Assembly: GCF_001597725.1 (NCBI RefSeq)
Contig: NZ_LUTR01000016.1
Location: 1 to 64,000, forward strand
Length of the DNA: 64,000 bases
Direction: 5' to 3'
Source: Neptuniibacter marinus
GTDB lineage: Bacteria > Pseudomonadota > Gammaproteobacteria > Pseudomonadales > Balneatricaceae
Part shown: piece by piece, positions 1 to 9,037 of the stretch
Numbering within the stretch: the stretch's first letter is position 1
How the letters are laid out: every line of letters begins with the position of its first letter
The notes under the pieces: model-generated
The model's input: only the letters and a program-made list of their open reading frames with translations
The model's database searches: none
Told to the model about the DNA's origin: nothing
Made by a program: the position numbers and the translations under genes

Positions 1-200
1 GATTCGACACCTTTATCAAAACGGGTAACTCTCTCTTTTTCAAGATGATGTGTCAGATCTAGTCTGAGCTAATTCAACTAAGGATAGCTGAACAACATCC
101 TGAAGTTTTTAGTGAGTTAAGATAAGCGCATTGGCTAATAACAAATCAATGAAGACGGACGTTCGCAAAGAGCGCGATCGCTGCTTATTGAGGCGTTGGT

Positions 201-635
201 ATGAATATGACAACAACGGTATCGATCATCTCGCTTTTACTACTGAGTTTCGTGGTTTTCCTGACTACATTGGTAGAAGTGACTACGTGTACTCAGGGCA
301 GTCTCGATGTTTGGCTTGTATCATTATTCGTGTTCGTGCCAGCAATTGTAGGTCTTTCTAGCGTTGCTCTCATTGGGCGAGCGCGAAGAGCTTTTATACG
401 CTGGTTCACATTGCCTGTGTTATTGGCGCTACCGTTGTCCAGTTATCATGTAGTCCGATATATCATCGGCATTAATTTAAAAGGGGAGCATCCTTGTAGC
501 ATTGCCACGGGAACGGATTTCGAATCTTTTCCTCTGGAGCCATGGGTACCTTATTGGGCCCCCATCCATTTTGCGGCGCTTGTTTTTTGCAGCTGGGTTG
601 TCATCCAATTTTGGTTCGGCAAGAGAAAAGGCTAA
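201..635 (+). CDS. Small membrane protein, unknown function
   Basis: The product has 144 residues and about four hydrophobic segments, near residues 4-26, 36-58, 68-90 and 115-138, with a basic loop (GRARRAF) after the second. This predicts an inner-membrane protein. I do not recognise the family. A GAGGCG ribosome-binding site lies about six bases before the ATG, and a second ATG two codons in could also be used. The next gene starts about 140 bp later on the same strand. An imperfect pair of overlapping hairpins lies between them, at 670-708. Confidence 0.6.
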   Translation: MNMTTTVSIISLLLLSFVVFLTTLVEVTTCTQGSLDVWLVSLFVFVPAIVGLSSVALIGRARRAFIRWFTLPVLLALPLSSYHVVRYIIGINLKGEHPCSIATGTDFESFPLEPWVPYWAPIHFAALVFCSWVVIQFWFGKRKG

Positions 636-775
636 TAAGGTTATCAACTTGATGCACCATACTCCGCGCCTTTTTGGGGTGGCTACGCGACCTTACCCAA
701 AAAGCCACTCCATATGTGGCACAGATTATCATGGCGTTAGGTGTGTTTTATCCAAAGACCAAGGAGGAGGTTCTG

Positions 776-1177
776 ATGACTGATTATGTGGGTTCTTGTC
801 TATGTGGCACTGTGAGTTTTGAGATAAAGGGTGATTTTGATAGTTTTTACCTGTGTCATTGTCAGCATTGCCAAAAAGATACGGGTTCAGCTCACGCTGC
901 AAATCTATTCTCACAGTCCGCTAAATTGGTCTGGCGGTCGGGAGCAGATGCTGTGACGTCCTTTACGCTTCCTAGCAGTCGTCATAACAAAAGCTTTTGT
1001 AAGGTCTGTGGTTCAGCACTGCCAAATACTCAGATCGAAGGTTTGCTCGTCGTTCCCGCAGGGTGCTTGGACACTGAAATATCTATAGCGCCAACAGCGC
1101 ACATCTTTTTGTCCAGCAGAGCTGCTTGGGATGAGGAGTTAGGGGAAGTACCAAAGTTCGAGGGGCTGCCTGATTGA
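776..1177 (+). CDS. GFA (glutathione-dependent formaldehyde-activating) family protein
   Basis: The 133-residue product has the zinc-binding cysteine pattern of the GFA/CENP-V fold: SCLCG near the N-terminus, CHCQHC at about residues 30-35, and FCKVCG at about 80. Members of this family bind zinc and some react with S-(hydroxymethyl)glutathione, but most have no proven substrate. The frame stays open for 34 codons upstream. The ATG at 776 is chosen because a strong AAGGAGGAGG site ends five bases before it and the conserved domain starts right there. The cysteines make the family firm; the substrate is not known. Confidence 0.85.
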   Translation: MTDYVGSCLCGTVSFEIKGDFDSFYLCHCQHCQKDTGSAHAANLFSQSAKLVWRSGADAVTSFTLPSSRHNKSFCKVCGSALPNTQIEGLLVVPAGCLDTEISIAPTAHIFLSSRAAWDEELGEVPKFEGLPD

Positions 1178-1261
1178 GCTACTATCACATACTGTTGGTG
1201 GACGCATCTATGCTCCGGCACATCGGAAAGCCAAAGGTTAAATTTTCAATCAGGTTTAGTG

Positions 1262-1693
1262 ATGAATATTGAAGTTGTAGAAAAAGCAGATCATCTTAGG
1301 CTGCTAAAAATTTGGGAAGGATCGGTGAGAGCAACCCATGATTTTTTGGCGGAAGAAGATCTTCAGGAATTAAAGCCACTGATCTTAGAGCAGTATTTTG
1401 ACACCGTTGATTTAAGGTGTGCAAAAAATAGTAAGGGTGAAATATTGGGGTTCTGTGGTGTGCATGGAAGTAACATTGAGATGCTGTTCATTTCACCTGA
1501 TGCGCGTGGCAAAGGTTTAGGAGCTCTGTTAGCTACTTATGCGATCAAGTCTCAAGGGGCTAGCAAAGTTGATGTTAATGAACAGAATGAGCAAGCGTTA
1601 GGTTTTTACCAGCATATTGGTTTTTCTGTTACGGGCCGTTCACCAATTGATGGTCAGGGCAAGCCTTATCCGCTATTGCATATGGCGCTATAA
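1262..1693 (+). CDS. GNAT family N-acetyltransferase
   Basis: The product has 143 residues. The acetyl-CoA pyrophosphate-binding motif is visible as DARGKGLGALL at about residues 80-90, with the usual preceding beta strand (IEMLFIS) and the C-terminal ALGFYQHIGF segment typical of GNAT enzymes. Length fits a single GNAT domain such as the PhnO/YjaB-like group. The acceptor substrate cannot be read from sequence. A GTG at 1259 sits directly before the ATG at 1262, so the start is uncertain by one codon. Confidence 0.85.
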   Translation: MNIEVVEKADHLRLLKIWEGSVRATHDFLAEEDLQELKPLILEQYFDTVDLRCAKNSKGEILGFCGVHGSNIEMLFISPDARGKGLGALLATYAIKSQGASKVDVNEQNEQALGFYQHIGFSVTGRSPIDGQGKPYPLLHMAL

Positions 1694-1769
1694 ACATTAA
1701 ACAAGGCCAAGCAACGTGATAGCTTTTTGTAGGGAACGCCAACCAATCACTAAAGAGAATCTAATTTAG

Positions 1770-2345
1770 ATGCCAGAACCTGATCCATTAAAAATCATTG
1801 CATTTGCAACGCCAAAAGATCTTGGCAAGTGGCTCGAGAAGAATCATGCAAGGGAACGTGAGTTGTGGGTAAAGATTTTTAAAAAGAATACTGGAATTCC
1901 AAGTGTTACTTGGAATGATGTGGTGATAGAAGTTTTATGCTGGGGCTGGATTGACGGTGTAAAAAAGTCAATTGATGATCAAGCCTATCTTCAACGCATA
2001 ACTCCTAGAACAGCACGAAGCAACTGGTCTAAAAGAAACACAGAGCATGTGGAACGTTTGATAGGCGAAGACCGGATGAAGGAACCTGGGCTTGTACATG
2101 TGCATGCAGCAAAGACTGACGGTCGGTGGGAAAACGCCTATGTAGTAAGTGAAATGGAAGTGCCTGCAGATTTCTTAGCAGCATTGGATAATCAGCCAAG
2201 AGTAAAAAGATTTTTTGAGACACTTAATAAATCGAGTCGTTATGTTATCGCTTACGGTTTAACAAGCGCAAAGAAACCCGAAACTAGACAAAGGCGTTTC
2301 ACAAAATATATGGAAATGCTTGTGCATGAGGAAAAACCCAAATAG
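1770..2345 (+). CDS. YdeI/OmpD-associated family protein
   Basis: The 191-residue product matches the YdeI-like family: an N-terminal FATPKDLGKWLEKNH segment, the WNDVVIEVLCWGWIDGVKKS core, the TPRTARSNWSKRNTEHVERL segment, and a basic C-terminal tail. Family members are soluble proteins of uncertain role; some have been annotated as bacteriocin-protection proteins. The gene stands alone in the plus-strand run of small genes, with 76 bp before it and no clear promoter or terminator. Confidence 0.8.
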   Translation: MPEPDPLKIIAFATPKDLGKWLEKNHARERELWVKIFKKNTGIPSVTWNDVVIEVLCWGWIDGVKKSIDDQAYLQRITPRTARSNWSKRNTEHVERLIGEDRMKEPGLVHVHAAKTDGRWENAYVVSEMEVPADFLAALDNQPRVKRFFETLNKSSRYVIAYGLTSAKKPETRQRRFTKYMEMLVHEEKPK

Positions 2346-2400
2346 TTGAATCGTGTATATCAATGCGCTTAGTACTCAGGGTTGGGGCAGAAATAATACT

Positions 2401-2660
2401 ATGTCGAATCACTATACTTTTACGTTGAATTTAAAACTTAAACGCAATCTAACGACCACAGAAATTGCCACATTAGAATATATTCTTAATGGTAATGGCT
2501 CTCCACCGACTGATTCACCCAATCACTCCTTTTTTCTAGCGGCTTAACTAACTATGTTTACTGGCAATCATACAGCGAGTTTCCAGTAGGAGGTTGGCGA
2601 TCTGAGTTTTGGCAATCAGGCTGCTCGCCAGCTTGCCTTGCCGATGATCAAATGAATTAA
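2401..2660 (+). pseudogene. Frameshifted small gene, unknown family
   Basis: An ATG at 2401 opens a frame that reads MSNHYTFTLNLKLKRN and then stops at 2547. The sequence in the next frame continues sensibly without a stop to 2660 and is rich in aromatic residues (LTNYVYWQSYSEFPVGGW, then WRSEFWQSG). The switch falls in a run of six T at 2530-2535, so one added or lost T would join them into a protein of about 86 residues. This is either a broken gene or a base-call error in the run. I do not recognise the family. Confidence 0.45.
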
Positions 2661-2752
2661 ACCTTAAGGGTCAGGTCTTGCAGCGTGCAGTTAATTGCTG
2701 GAATTAAAGGAGTCAGCTAATATTCCTACAAACCGCATTGGATGCATCGATA

Positions 2753-3428
2753 ATGAAATTAAAAACAGTATCATGTGTACTTGGTCTGCTAGCTCTCAGC
2801 AGCGGATCAGCGGTCGCAGAAGATTATGCCGATCTATGCGGAAGCAATATTGAAGGCGTGAACCTAACGATGCCGAAGGACGAGGTTCAGTTAACTTTGG
2901 CAAGCGGTGGTTACGAAAAAGCCGCTGATAGTGACGATAGTAAGAAGAAAAAAACAGAATCGGCCCGAATCCATACAATCGTTGCTCTTTCAAACTGAAG
3001 ACCGGCAACCCAATGCAGATTTCATCCGCTCTGTAAGTTGGAAGCGTACTCTTTCGACCGGACGTAATACAATTTATGTTACCTATGTTGTGCCAACCGA
3101 TCCGGCTCGATTGGAAGCCTATGAAGCGTTCTGGTGTTCTAAGATAATCGATTATTGCATGCATGAGATCGACACATTACGTGCGACATCCTCAGCCCAG
3201 AGTGTTTCGAAAGTGTCGAGAATGAACCCGAATCCCATGTCACCTATGCATGAGTTTTGCGAGAACGCCTTGCAGGGAGCGTTTCGCACTAACGGTATCG
3301 GCCATGCTCAGACCCCTCCAGGTACATTGCATATCACCGGTGCGCAGGGCTGTAGAGTTTTTTACCGAAACGCCAATCTTCGGGGTTTCACTTCAGCTTT
3401 TATAATAGGTTTTGAGCACATACGATAA
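2753..3428 (+). pseudogene. Frameshifted secreted protein gene, unknown family
   Basis: The first frame starts at the ATG at 2753 with a clear signal peptide (KLKTVSCVLGLLALSSGSAVA) and ends at 2998. The second frame is open across 2907-3428 and encodes protein-like sequence with several cysteines (FWCSKIIDYCMHE, EFCENALQ). The two frames meet at a run of seven A at 2948-2954. Correcting one base there would give a secreted protein of roughly 225 residues. It is therefore a recent pseudogene or a homopolymer error. No domain is recognised. Confidence 0.5.
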
Positions 3429-3446
3429 TGGCTTGTGAAGGCAACC

Positions 3447-3749
3447 TTAAGCGCGAAGATAAGACCAACCAGCGGCTTGTTGATGAGCAAGGTACTGCAC
3501 AGCGGCGTCCACCAGCTTAACGTCTGCCTGAGCGGTCAGCGATTGTGCTTGTAAACTATTACGACACATCACCAGTCGACTTAAAATATCCTCATCTGTC
3601 AAGGTGACCGCCATTGCCATTGCGGGACCATTGACGACGATTTCCACTTGGGCATCCGCTTCTAATTTGAGTAAATTACGAGCGTTATTTTGCGCTCGCT
3701 TTAATGCATCTACTGTTGGTGCGTGAATCAATAATTGTGTAACAGCCAT
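3447..3749 (-). CDS. DsrE-family-like small protein
   Basis: The 100-residue protein (MAVTQLLIHAPTVDALKRA at the start) has the alternating strand/helix pattern of the DsrE/DsrF-like fold, including the segment AQVEIVVNGPAMAMAV. DsrE-like proteins take part in sulfur-relay or sulfur-oxidation reactions, but the catalytic cysteine of true DsrE/TusD is not obvious here: only one cysteine is present (LVMCRNSL). It lies 32 bp downstream of the ABC transporter ATPase on the same strand and is probably co-transcribed with it. The context fits organosulfur use, which is inference. Confidence 0.65.
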   Translation of the reverse strand: MAVTQLLIHAPTVDALKRAQNNARNLLKLEADAQVEIVVNGPAMAMAVTLTDEDILSRLVMCRNSLQAQSLTAQADVKLVDAAVQYLAHQQAAGWSYLRA

Positions 3750-3781
3750 GAGGGTATCCTTCTAACAATTATTCTAAAAAA

Positions 3782-4513
3782 TTAAAGTGCGTTTGCGATC
3801 TCTTGAGCCATTTTTTGCAAGCTATCTGTGCCACGATCTCTTGGACGGGGCAGGTCAATGGGTTTATCTAACACCACGTTCGCAGGTGAGCCCGACAAGA
3901 CAATCACTCGGTCCGCTAAATATATTGCTTCTTCAATATCGTGGGTGATAAACATCACGGCTTTACGCGTCTTTTCCCAGATAGCCAGTAACTGATCTTG
4001 TAAATGTTGACGAGTGATCGCATCCACCGCGCTAAAAGGCTCATCCATCAACAACAAATGAGGCTTTACTGCTAATGCTCGGGCTATGCCGCCCCTTTGT
4101 ACTTGGCCACCCGATAGCTGGTGTGGCCAACGCTCGGCTAGCTCATCAAGGCGAGTCAGTTTTAATACTTCGTCTACTCGGTTACGTTTCTCTTCGGCGG
4201 TCAGTTTTAGGCCCGTCAGCCCGTAAGCTATATTGCTGCGCAATCGACGCCAAGGCATAAGGCGACCATCTTGAAACACCACGCTGCGAGAGCGTCGGGT
4301 TTCGTCTTCTTCCACGTTGAGCGAAATAGTGCCATGACTCGCTGAGGTAAGGCCAGCGACACAACGTAACAGGGTTGATTTACCAACGCCTGAACCACCA
4401 ACGACCGCTATAAACTCGCCGTCTTCTATTTGAAGATTCAAATGAGAAAACACGGGGTCAGGATTGTTACCGTAGTGATAACTCAGATCTTCAATCTTTA
4501 GGATGGGCGCCAT
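3782..4513 (-). CDS. ABC transporter ATP-binding protein (sulfonate/nitrate/taurine type)
   Basis: This 243-residue ATPase belongs to the NrtD/SsuB/TauB group. Walker A is GGSGVGKST (about residues 38-46), the Q-loop is FQDGRLMPWRRL, the signature is LSGGQVQRGG, Walker B is LLLMDEPFSAVD, and the H-loop is FITHDIEEAI. It powers import by the adjacent permease and binding protein. Its start overlaps the 3' end of the permease gene by 16 bp, indicating translational coupling. The exact substrate is not determined by the ATPase. Confidence 0.92.
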   Translation of the reverse strand: MAPILKIEDLSYHYGNNPDPVFSHLNLQIEDGEFIAVVGGSGVGKSTLLRCVAGLTSASHGTISLNVEEDETRRSRSVVFQDGRLMPWRRLRSNIAYGLTGLKLTAEEKRNRVDEVLKLTRLDELAERWPHQLSGGQVQRGGIARALAVKPHLLLMDEPFSAVDAITRQHLQDQLLAIWEKTRKAVMFITHDIEEAIYLADRVIVLSGSPANVVLDKPIDLPRPRDRGTDSLQKMAQEIANAL

Positions 4514-5280
4514 GTTAACACTCGCTTTTCAATGAAACCAAACAGGGTATCGCTCAAGGTGTAAACCAGAGAAATAATCAGCATGTAAACCACAACCACT
4601 TCATAAGCGCCTACGCCTGCGGCTGAATTCATCTCTTGCCCCATGCCGGGGACGCCTAACAATTCGGCGGCGATCAAGGTCATCCAAGCTTGTCCGATAC
4701 CGGTGCGAATACCCGAAAAAATACCCGTGGCAGCACCCGGTAAGGTTACTTGAAAGGTTTGACGTAAATGACCATGTTGCCCAAAAGCACGGGCCAGTTC
4801 ATAAAAACGAGAATCCACATTGCGTACCGCTGAATAGGTTGCAAAGTAGTTTACCCAGAATACGCCTATGGCAATAACAAAGGCGGCTCCCGCATGGCTT
4901 ACTTTAAACCAAGCGATGGCAAAGACTACCCAGGCCAATGGCGGAATTGGACGTAGAATCCGCGCGAGCAAAGCATGTAATGCGTCTAGCAGCGATGAAG
5001 ACGCCGCCAATGTACCCACTAAGAAACCAAGAAACGTACCAATCGCCAAGCCCCATGCGTAATGAACTAAACTTGAGAGGACGGCTGGCATTAAGCGCTC
5101 GGACGTCCACTCATCTGCCAGTGCTTGTGGCAGTTTAAATGGGTCCGGAATGGTGCCAGCGGCCGCCCAGCCTGCCGCTTGTGCGTATTTCCACAACAGC
5201 ACAAATGCGGCTAGACCTAAGATTCCCAGTAAAACACGCCCCCATCGAGAGCGTGTTAAAGGGTGAGTGTGTGATTCCAT
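4498..5280 (-). CDS. ABC transporter permease (sulfonate/nitrate/taurine type)
   Basis: The 260-residue protein has about six transmembrane segments and the BPD_transp_1 permease domain. The EAA-type loop that contacts the ATPase is visible as ELARAFGQHGHLRQTFQVTLPG, followed by ATGIFSGIRTGIGQAWMTLIAAELLG, both typical of the SsuC/TauC/NrtB group. It lies between the periplasmic binding protein gene (10 bp upstream) and the ATPase gene (overlapping), so the three form one operon transcribed on the minus strand. Confidence 0.92.
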   Translation of the reverse strand: MESHTHPLTRSRWGRVLLGILGLAAFVLLWKYAQAAGWAAAGTIPDPFKLPQALADEWTSERLMPAVLSSLVHYAWGLAIGTFLGFLVGTLAASSSLLDALHALLARILRPIPPLAWVVFAIAWFKVSHAGAAFVIAIGVFWVNYFATYSAVRNVDSRFYELARAFGQHGHLRQTFQVTLPGAATGIFSGIRTGIGQAWMTLIAAELLGVPGMGQEMNSAAGVGAYEVVVVYMLIISLVYTLSDTLFGFIEKRVLTWRPS

Positions 5281-5289
5281 GATGTGGAA

Positions 5290-6309
5290 TTACTCCCTAA
5301 TGAGTTCGTTATAAAAACGAACATCAAATAGTGCGTTTAGGTCCACGCTTGCTTTAAGTGTGCCTTGGCTGGCTTGAAAATCATGCATGGTACGGGTGCC
5401 ATCGATGATGGCGTTCGGATCTGCTTGGAACTGATCGTGTGAGTTCTTTAATGCATTTAGGATAATTTGTTTCGGTAAACGACCACCACCGACGTATTTA
5501 CCAACCGCTTTAGCTGCTTGTTCTGGGGCGTTACGCAGTTCATCGGTGGCGGCGATGTGTGCTTTCACTAATGCTTTCACCAATTCAGGGTGCTCATTGA
5601 TCAATGATTCACGCACGGCTAATACAGCGCCTGGCTGATGAGGGAACATGCCCGAGCCAGAAGCGACGACTTTAGCAGCGGATTTTTTATCACGAATAAT
5701 ACTAACAACCGGCTCTAAAATAGCTGCGCCATCAACCGCTTCGGTCATCAGTGCTTGTTGTACCTGTGCTGCGCCTTGGTAAATGATGTCGATATTTTGC
5801 TTAATCTCATCACGGCTCATACCCAACTGGTTCTGCAACCAATACTGTAAGACGGTTTCGGGTACTGAACCCCTAGGGAAGGTGGAGATAACGGCTTTAC
5901 GGCCTTTATCTGCTTTAAAGCGAGCAAAGGCTGTTTTTGCATCACCATTATCAAAGTAAGGAGACAGTTCGCCCAATGCGATCATGCTGATTTGTTCAAC
6001 AATGTTAGAGGCAACCACTTTAATGTCTGCCCCTTTGGCGCGCGCAACCATGGCAGGCCCAATACCTAGATAAGCAACATCTAATTGACCGGCTAACAGG
6101 GCTTGTACAATGGCGGGTCCATTTTGAAATTTAAATAGCTTGGGATCGTTAACGCCAGCCTTTTGTAAAGTGTCATTTTCTAACACAATAAAAGCTTGGG
6201 AAATTGGAATAATCGGCATATAGCCAATTTCAAGATTTTTATCAGCCGCAGTCACTAAACTGCTCCAGCCACACAATAACAAGGTCATCAGAGCCACGAA
6301 ACGGGACAT
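5290..6309 (-). CDS. ABC transporter periplasmic substrate-binding protein (sulfonate/nitrate-like)
   Basis: The 339-residue protein begins with a signal peptide (SRFVALMTLLLCGWSSLVTAA) and is of the NMT1/SsuA/TauA fold: LEIGYMPIIPISQAFIVLEN, then the QALLAGQLDVAYLGIGPAMVAR segment that forms the ligand cleft, and TFPRGSVPETVLQYWL. It delivers its ligand to the adjacent permease. It is the first gene of the minus-strand operon, followed by permease, ATPase and the DsrE-like gene. The ligand (alkanesulfonate, taurine, nitrate or similar) cannot be settled by reading; the sulfur-type neighbour favours an organosulfur compound. Confidence 0.88.
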   Translation of the reverse strand: MSRFVALMTLLLCGWSSLVTAADKNLEIGYMPIIPISQAFIVLENDTLQKAGVNDPKLFKFQNGPAIVQALLAGQLDVAYLGIGPAMVARAKGADIKVVASNIVEQISMIALGELSPYFDNGDAKTAFARFKADKGRKAVISTFPRGSVPETVLQYWLQNQLGMSRDEIKQNIDIIYQGAAQVQQALMTEAVDGAAILEPVVSIIRDKKSAAKVVASGSGMFPHQPGAVLAVRESLINEHPELVKALVKAHIAATDELRNAPEQAAKAVGKYVGGGRLPKQIILNALKNSHDQFQADPNAIIDGTRTMHDFQASQGTLKASVDLNALFDVRFYNELIRE

Positions 6310-6856
6310 TAGAGCACTCCAGAGAATTAAAATTTGAGTATGGATTATATATAATGCAAAAGAATATTAAATATTATTTAAATACTATTTTGGAATAAGT
6401 AAATAAGCTATTTGGGGGGATGAGTAGATAGGGATAGAAATCGATAAGCATTTTATATCAATGCATAAACTAGGTCTGCTCTTAATTATTTACAATAACC
6501 TAACGTGGCTGCTCTTTATCGTTTTTTATTATCAGGGTCTTTGGTCTTAACTATTTCGGCCAAAGGTTGGCTTCCTACAGGGAGTCATAACCTAGAAAAT
6601 ACTCTAGGACGGCGCGGTTGGAAAAGAGGGAAAAATACCCGTCTTTATGACACACCTTTCATTGCTTGACCGGTCACTGCCCTATAAAAACAGCAAAGAA
6701 TTTCAAAGCCTCTATCTCTGTGATATCTTCCCGCACAACTTGTAGTTAACTGTTGATGCAAACAGTAAATGTTGAAGGTTTAGGATTAAGTTGTATGAAA
6801 AAACAAAAAAGCCAAACATCAGTACCGTCCTGTACTATAGCGTTTCATATAAGCGC
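6310..6856 (+). other. Intergenic region between divergent genes
   Basis: This 547-bp stretch separates the minus-strand ABC operon from the plus-strand diguanylate cyclase gene. It must hold both promoters. The first 100 bp is strongly A/T rich. I found no convincing paired -35/-10 elements, no RNA gene and no protein-like ORF in either strand. Confidence 0.5.
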
Positions 6857-8503
6857 ATGATGATCAATAAAACGCATAAGCGGTTATTCATACTACTATC
6901 TATAATGCTTTTTGTAGCAGATACGTTGTTCGTCACTATTAACTATATTAGTGATAAGCGCACCTTGCAGCAGAGCTTGAAGCAGGATGGTCAACAGCTT
7001 AAAAGATCATTTGAAGTCGCATTAACCATGACGCTCAATAACATGTCTCAACTCGCGACCTTTATTGCCAGCTCAACGGAGGTGCAGCACTTATTTGCCC
7101 AAGGTGTACAAGCGGTTCAGGAAGAGGGAGGAGGTGCGGGAGGCGCTGAATCAGCTCACTTGCGAGACATACTCTACGATAGTGTGTCGTCAGGATGGGC
7201 TACCATGACGGAAAAGTATCAGGTTCGTCAGTTGCATTTTCATCTTGGTCCAGGCTCGACCAGTTTCCTTCGTGTTCATAAGCCTGAGAAATTTGGCGAT
7301 AATATGGATAATCTTCGGCACATGGTAGTCGATGTTAATCGTGATGGTGTTCCTCGACAGGGCTTTGAACTAGGGCGTGTATATTCAGGCCTTCGTGGCA
7401 TCGTGCCGGTTTTTTCTGATAATCATCCCAAACATCAAATTGGCGCGTTGGAAGTAGGAACCTCTTTTAAAACCTTAATTGATTCGTTGGGTTCTTCTAT
7501 TGGAGGAAATATTGCGGTGTTGCTTAACGAGGCCAATGTTGAAAATGCTACTTGGTCTCGTCCAGATGAACCTGAAAGCAGGACACCTTGTGGCTGCTTT
7601 ATTGAAGCGACGTCATCATCTGAACTGAGTGCTTTGTTAGCTGAGCGATCGACTACTAAGTGGTCTAAGCCGCCTAAGAGCGTGCGTACGATTTTAGTTA
7701 ATATGGCAAATGGTCCTGTTGCTTTGACTGAATTTGCACTGTCAGATTATGTTGGGGAGCGAGACGGCAGCGAGACTCCGGTGGGCCGTATTCTGATCTG
7801 GAAATCGGCCACTGATGTTGTACAAGAGCTCAATCATAATACTGGGATTAACATTATCTATGGGATTATCGGTTTTCTCATAATTGAACTGGCTCTTTTT
7901 TTGGGTATTCGATTGGTGTTAGGTCAACTTAAGCAGACCGTGGATGAGCGGACGCAGGAAATACAGGTCTTGAATAGGCAATTAGAGGAAATTGCACACC
8001 AAGATATGCTTACCGGTGTTTCTAGTCGTCACTACTTTATGATGCGGTTCCAGCAAGAGCTTAATCGTAATCAGCGCTCGAAACAGCCCATGACATTATT
8101 GATGGTGGATGTAGATTACTTTAAAAGGGTAAATGATACTTGGGGCCATCAGGTCGGTGATCAAGTGTTGTCAGACCTAGGTCACTTGATGGTAGAAAAC
8201 AGTCGCAACTATGATGTGGTTGGTCGCTATGGGGGAGAGGAGTTTTGTCTTTTGTTACCGGGTGTTGATGCAGTAACTGGGTTACAAATGGCTGAAAAAC
8301 TACGCGAGCGGGTTGAACGTCAAATCATAATACCGGGTAGTGATGGTATACATGTGACTATTAGCATCGGTGTTGCGCTTTATGCAAAGGGGCAAAGTGC
8401 TGAAGAGTTGATTAACGCGGCTGACCAAGCCTTATATAAGGCTAAACGTGGTGGCAGAAATCGATGCTTACTAGCCGAAACGGCTACCCCAAACCTCTGT
8501 TAA
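6857..8503 (+). CDS. Membrane-bound diguanylate cyclase (dCACHE sensor, GGDEF)
   Basis: The protein of 548 residues has an N-terminal membrane segment, a periplasmic region of about 300 residues resembling a double CACHE domain (ends VGTSFKTLIDSLGSSIGG), a second membrane segment (INIIYGIIGFLIIELALFLG), a short coiled coil, and a C-terminal GGDEF domain. The active-site motif is GGEEF within VVGRYGGEEFCLLLPG, and the inhibitory I-site RxxD is present as RNYD five residues before it. It should make cyclic di-GMP and be product-inhibited. The frame extends upstream to a TTG at 6791; the ATG pair at 6857/6860, just before the membrane segment, is the likelier start. Confidence 0.88.
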   Translation: MMINKTHKRLFILLSIMLFVADTLFVTINYISDKRTLQQSLKQDGQQLKRSFEVALTMTLNNMSQLATFIASSTEVQHLFAQGVQAVQEEGGGAGGAESAHLRDILYDSVSSGWATMTEKYQVRQLHFHLGPGSTSFLRVHKPEKFGDNMDNLRHMVVDVNRDGVPRQGFELGRVYSGLRGIVPVFSDNHPKHQIGALEVGTSFKTLIDSLGSSIGGNIAVLLNEANVENATWSRPDEPESRTPCGCFIEATSSSELSALLAERSTTKWSKPPKSVRTILVNMANGPVALTEFALSDYVGERDGSETPVGRILIWKSATDVVQELNHNTGINIIYGIIGFLIIELALFLGIRLVLGQLKQTVDERTQEIQVLNRQLEEIAHQDMLTGVSSRHYFMMRFQQELNRNQRSKQPMTLLMVDVDYFKRVNDTWGHQVGDQVLSDLGHLMVENSRNYDVVGRYGGEEFCLLLPGVDAVTGLQMAEKLRERVERQIIIPGSDGIHVTISIGVALYAKGQSAEELINAADQALYKAKRGGRNRCLLAETATPNLC

Positions 8504-8689
8504 CAATTTAAAAGAAAGCATGGAACTCGAGTGTAAACTCTTGGCGATATATAGGACAAAAATAGGCCTGCGCAAAAAATTGACAGAACGCAATAGAATT
8601 GTAATCGTTCCTCCAGCATCTCATCCAGCCCGCTATAATGAATTCTGATCTATTTTCTAGATTGATTTCTATACATACGGAGATGAGCC

Positions 8690-9037
8690 ATGAAGAATTT
8701 TCCTGAACACTTTAAAGAACTTAGTAGCTGGATGGAAAAGCTTGGTCTGGAGATTCCTGGCGCAATGCAGGGGTTTTCTGCATTACATGAGTCCAGCCTA
8801 AAACCCGGTGCATTAGAGACAAAAACGAAAGAGCTGATTGCTTTAGGTATTGCTGTCACTGTTAGATGTGATGGGTGCATATCTTTCCACGTACATGATG
8901 CTTTAAAGGCGGGTGCCAGTAAAGAAGAGGTCGCCGAAACAGTATCCGTTGCTATTCTTATGGGCGGTGGACCCTCAGTTGTTTATGGGATTGAGGCGAT
9001 GCAAGCGCTAAGTCAATTCCAAGAGCAAGGCCTTTAA
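8690..9037 (+). CDS. Carboxymuconolactone decarboxylase family protein (AhpD-like)
   Basis: The 115-residue protein has the CMD/AhpD core: KTKELIALGIAVTVRCDGCISFHVHDALKAG. The CxxC followed by HxxxA is the redox-active motif of AhpD-like members. Such proteins act as peroxidase or disulfide-reducing partners; true decarboxylases lack this CxxC. The ATG at 8690 is preceded by an ACGGAGATGAG ribosome-binding site. It is a single-gene unit, 187 bp after the diguanylate cyclase gene. The physiological partner is unknown. Confidence 0.88.
   Translation: MKNFPEHFKELSSWMEKLGLEIPGAMQGFSALHESSLKPGALETKTKELIALGIAVTVRCDGCISFHVHDALKAGASKEEVAETVSVAILMGGGPSVVYGIEAMQALSQFQEQGL

Noticed and set aside
1-3430. 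Integron cassette array
   Set aside because: Small same-strand genes of about 500 bp suggested cassettes, and GTTAGGT-like bases occur before the GFA gene. No repeated attC sites with paired inverse-core elements were found between the other genes, and no integrase is visible.
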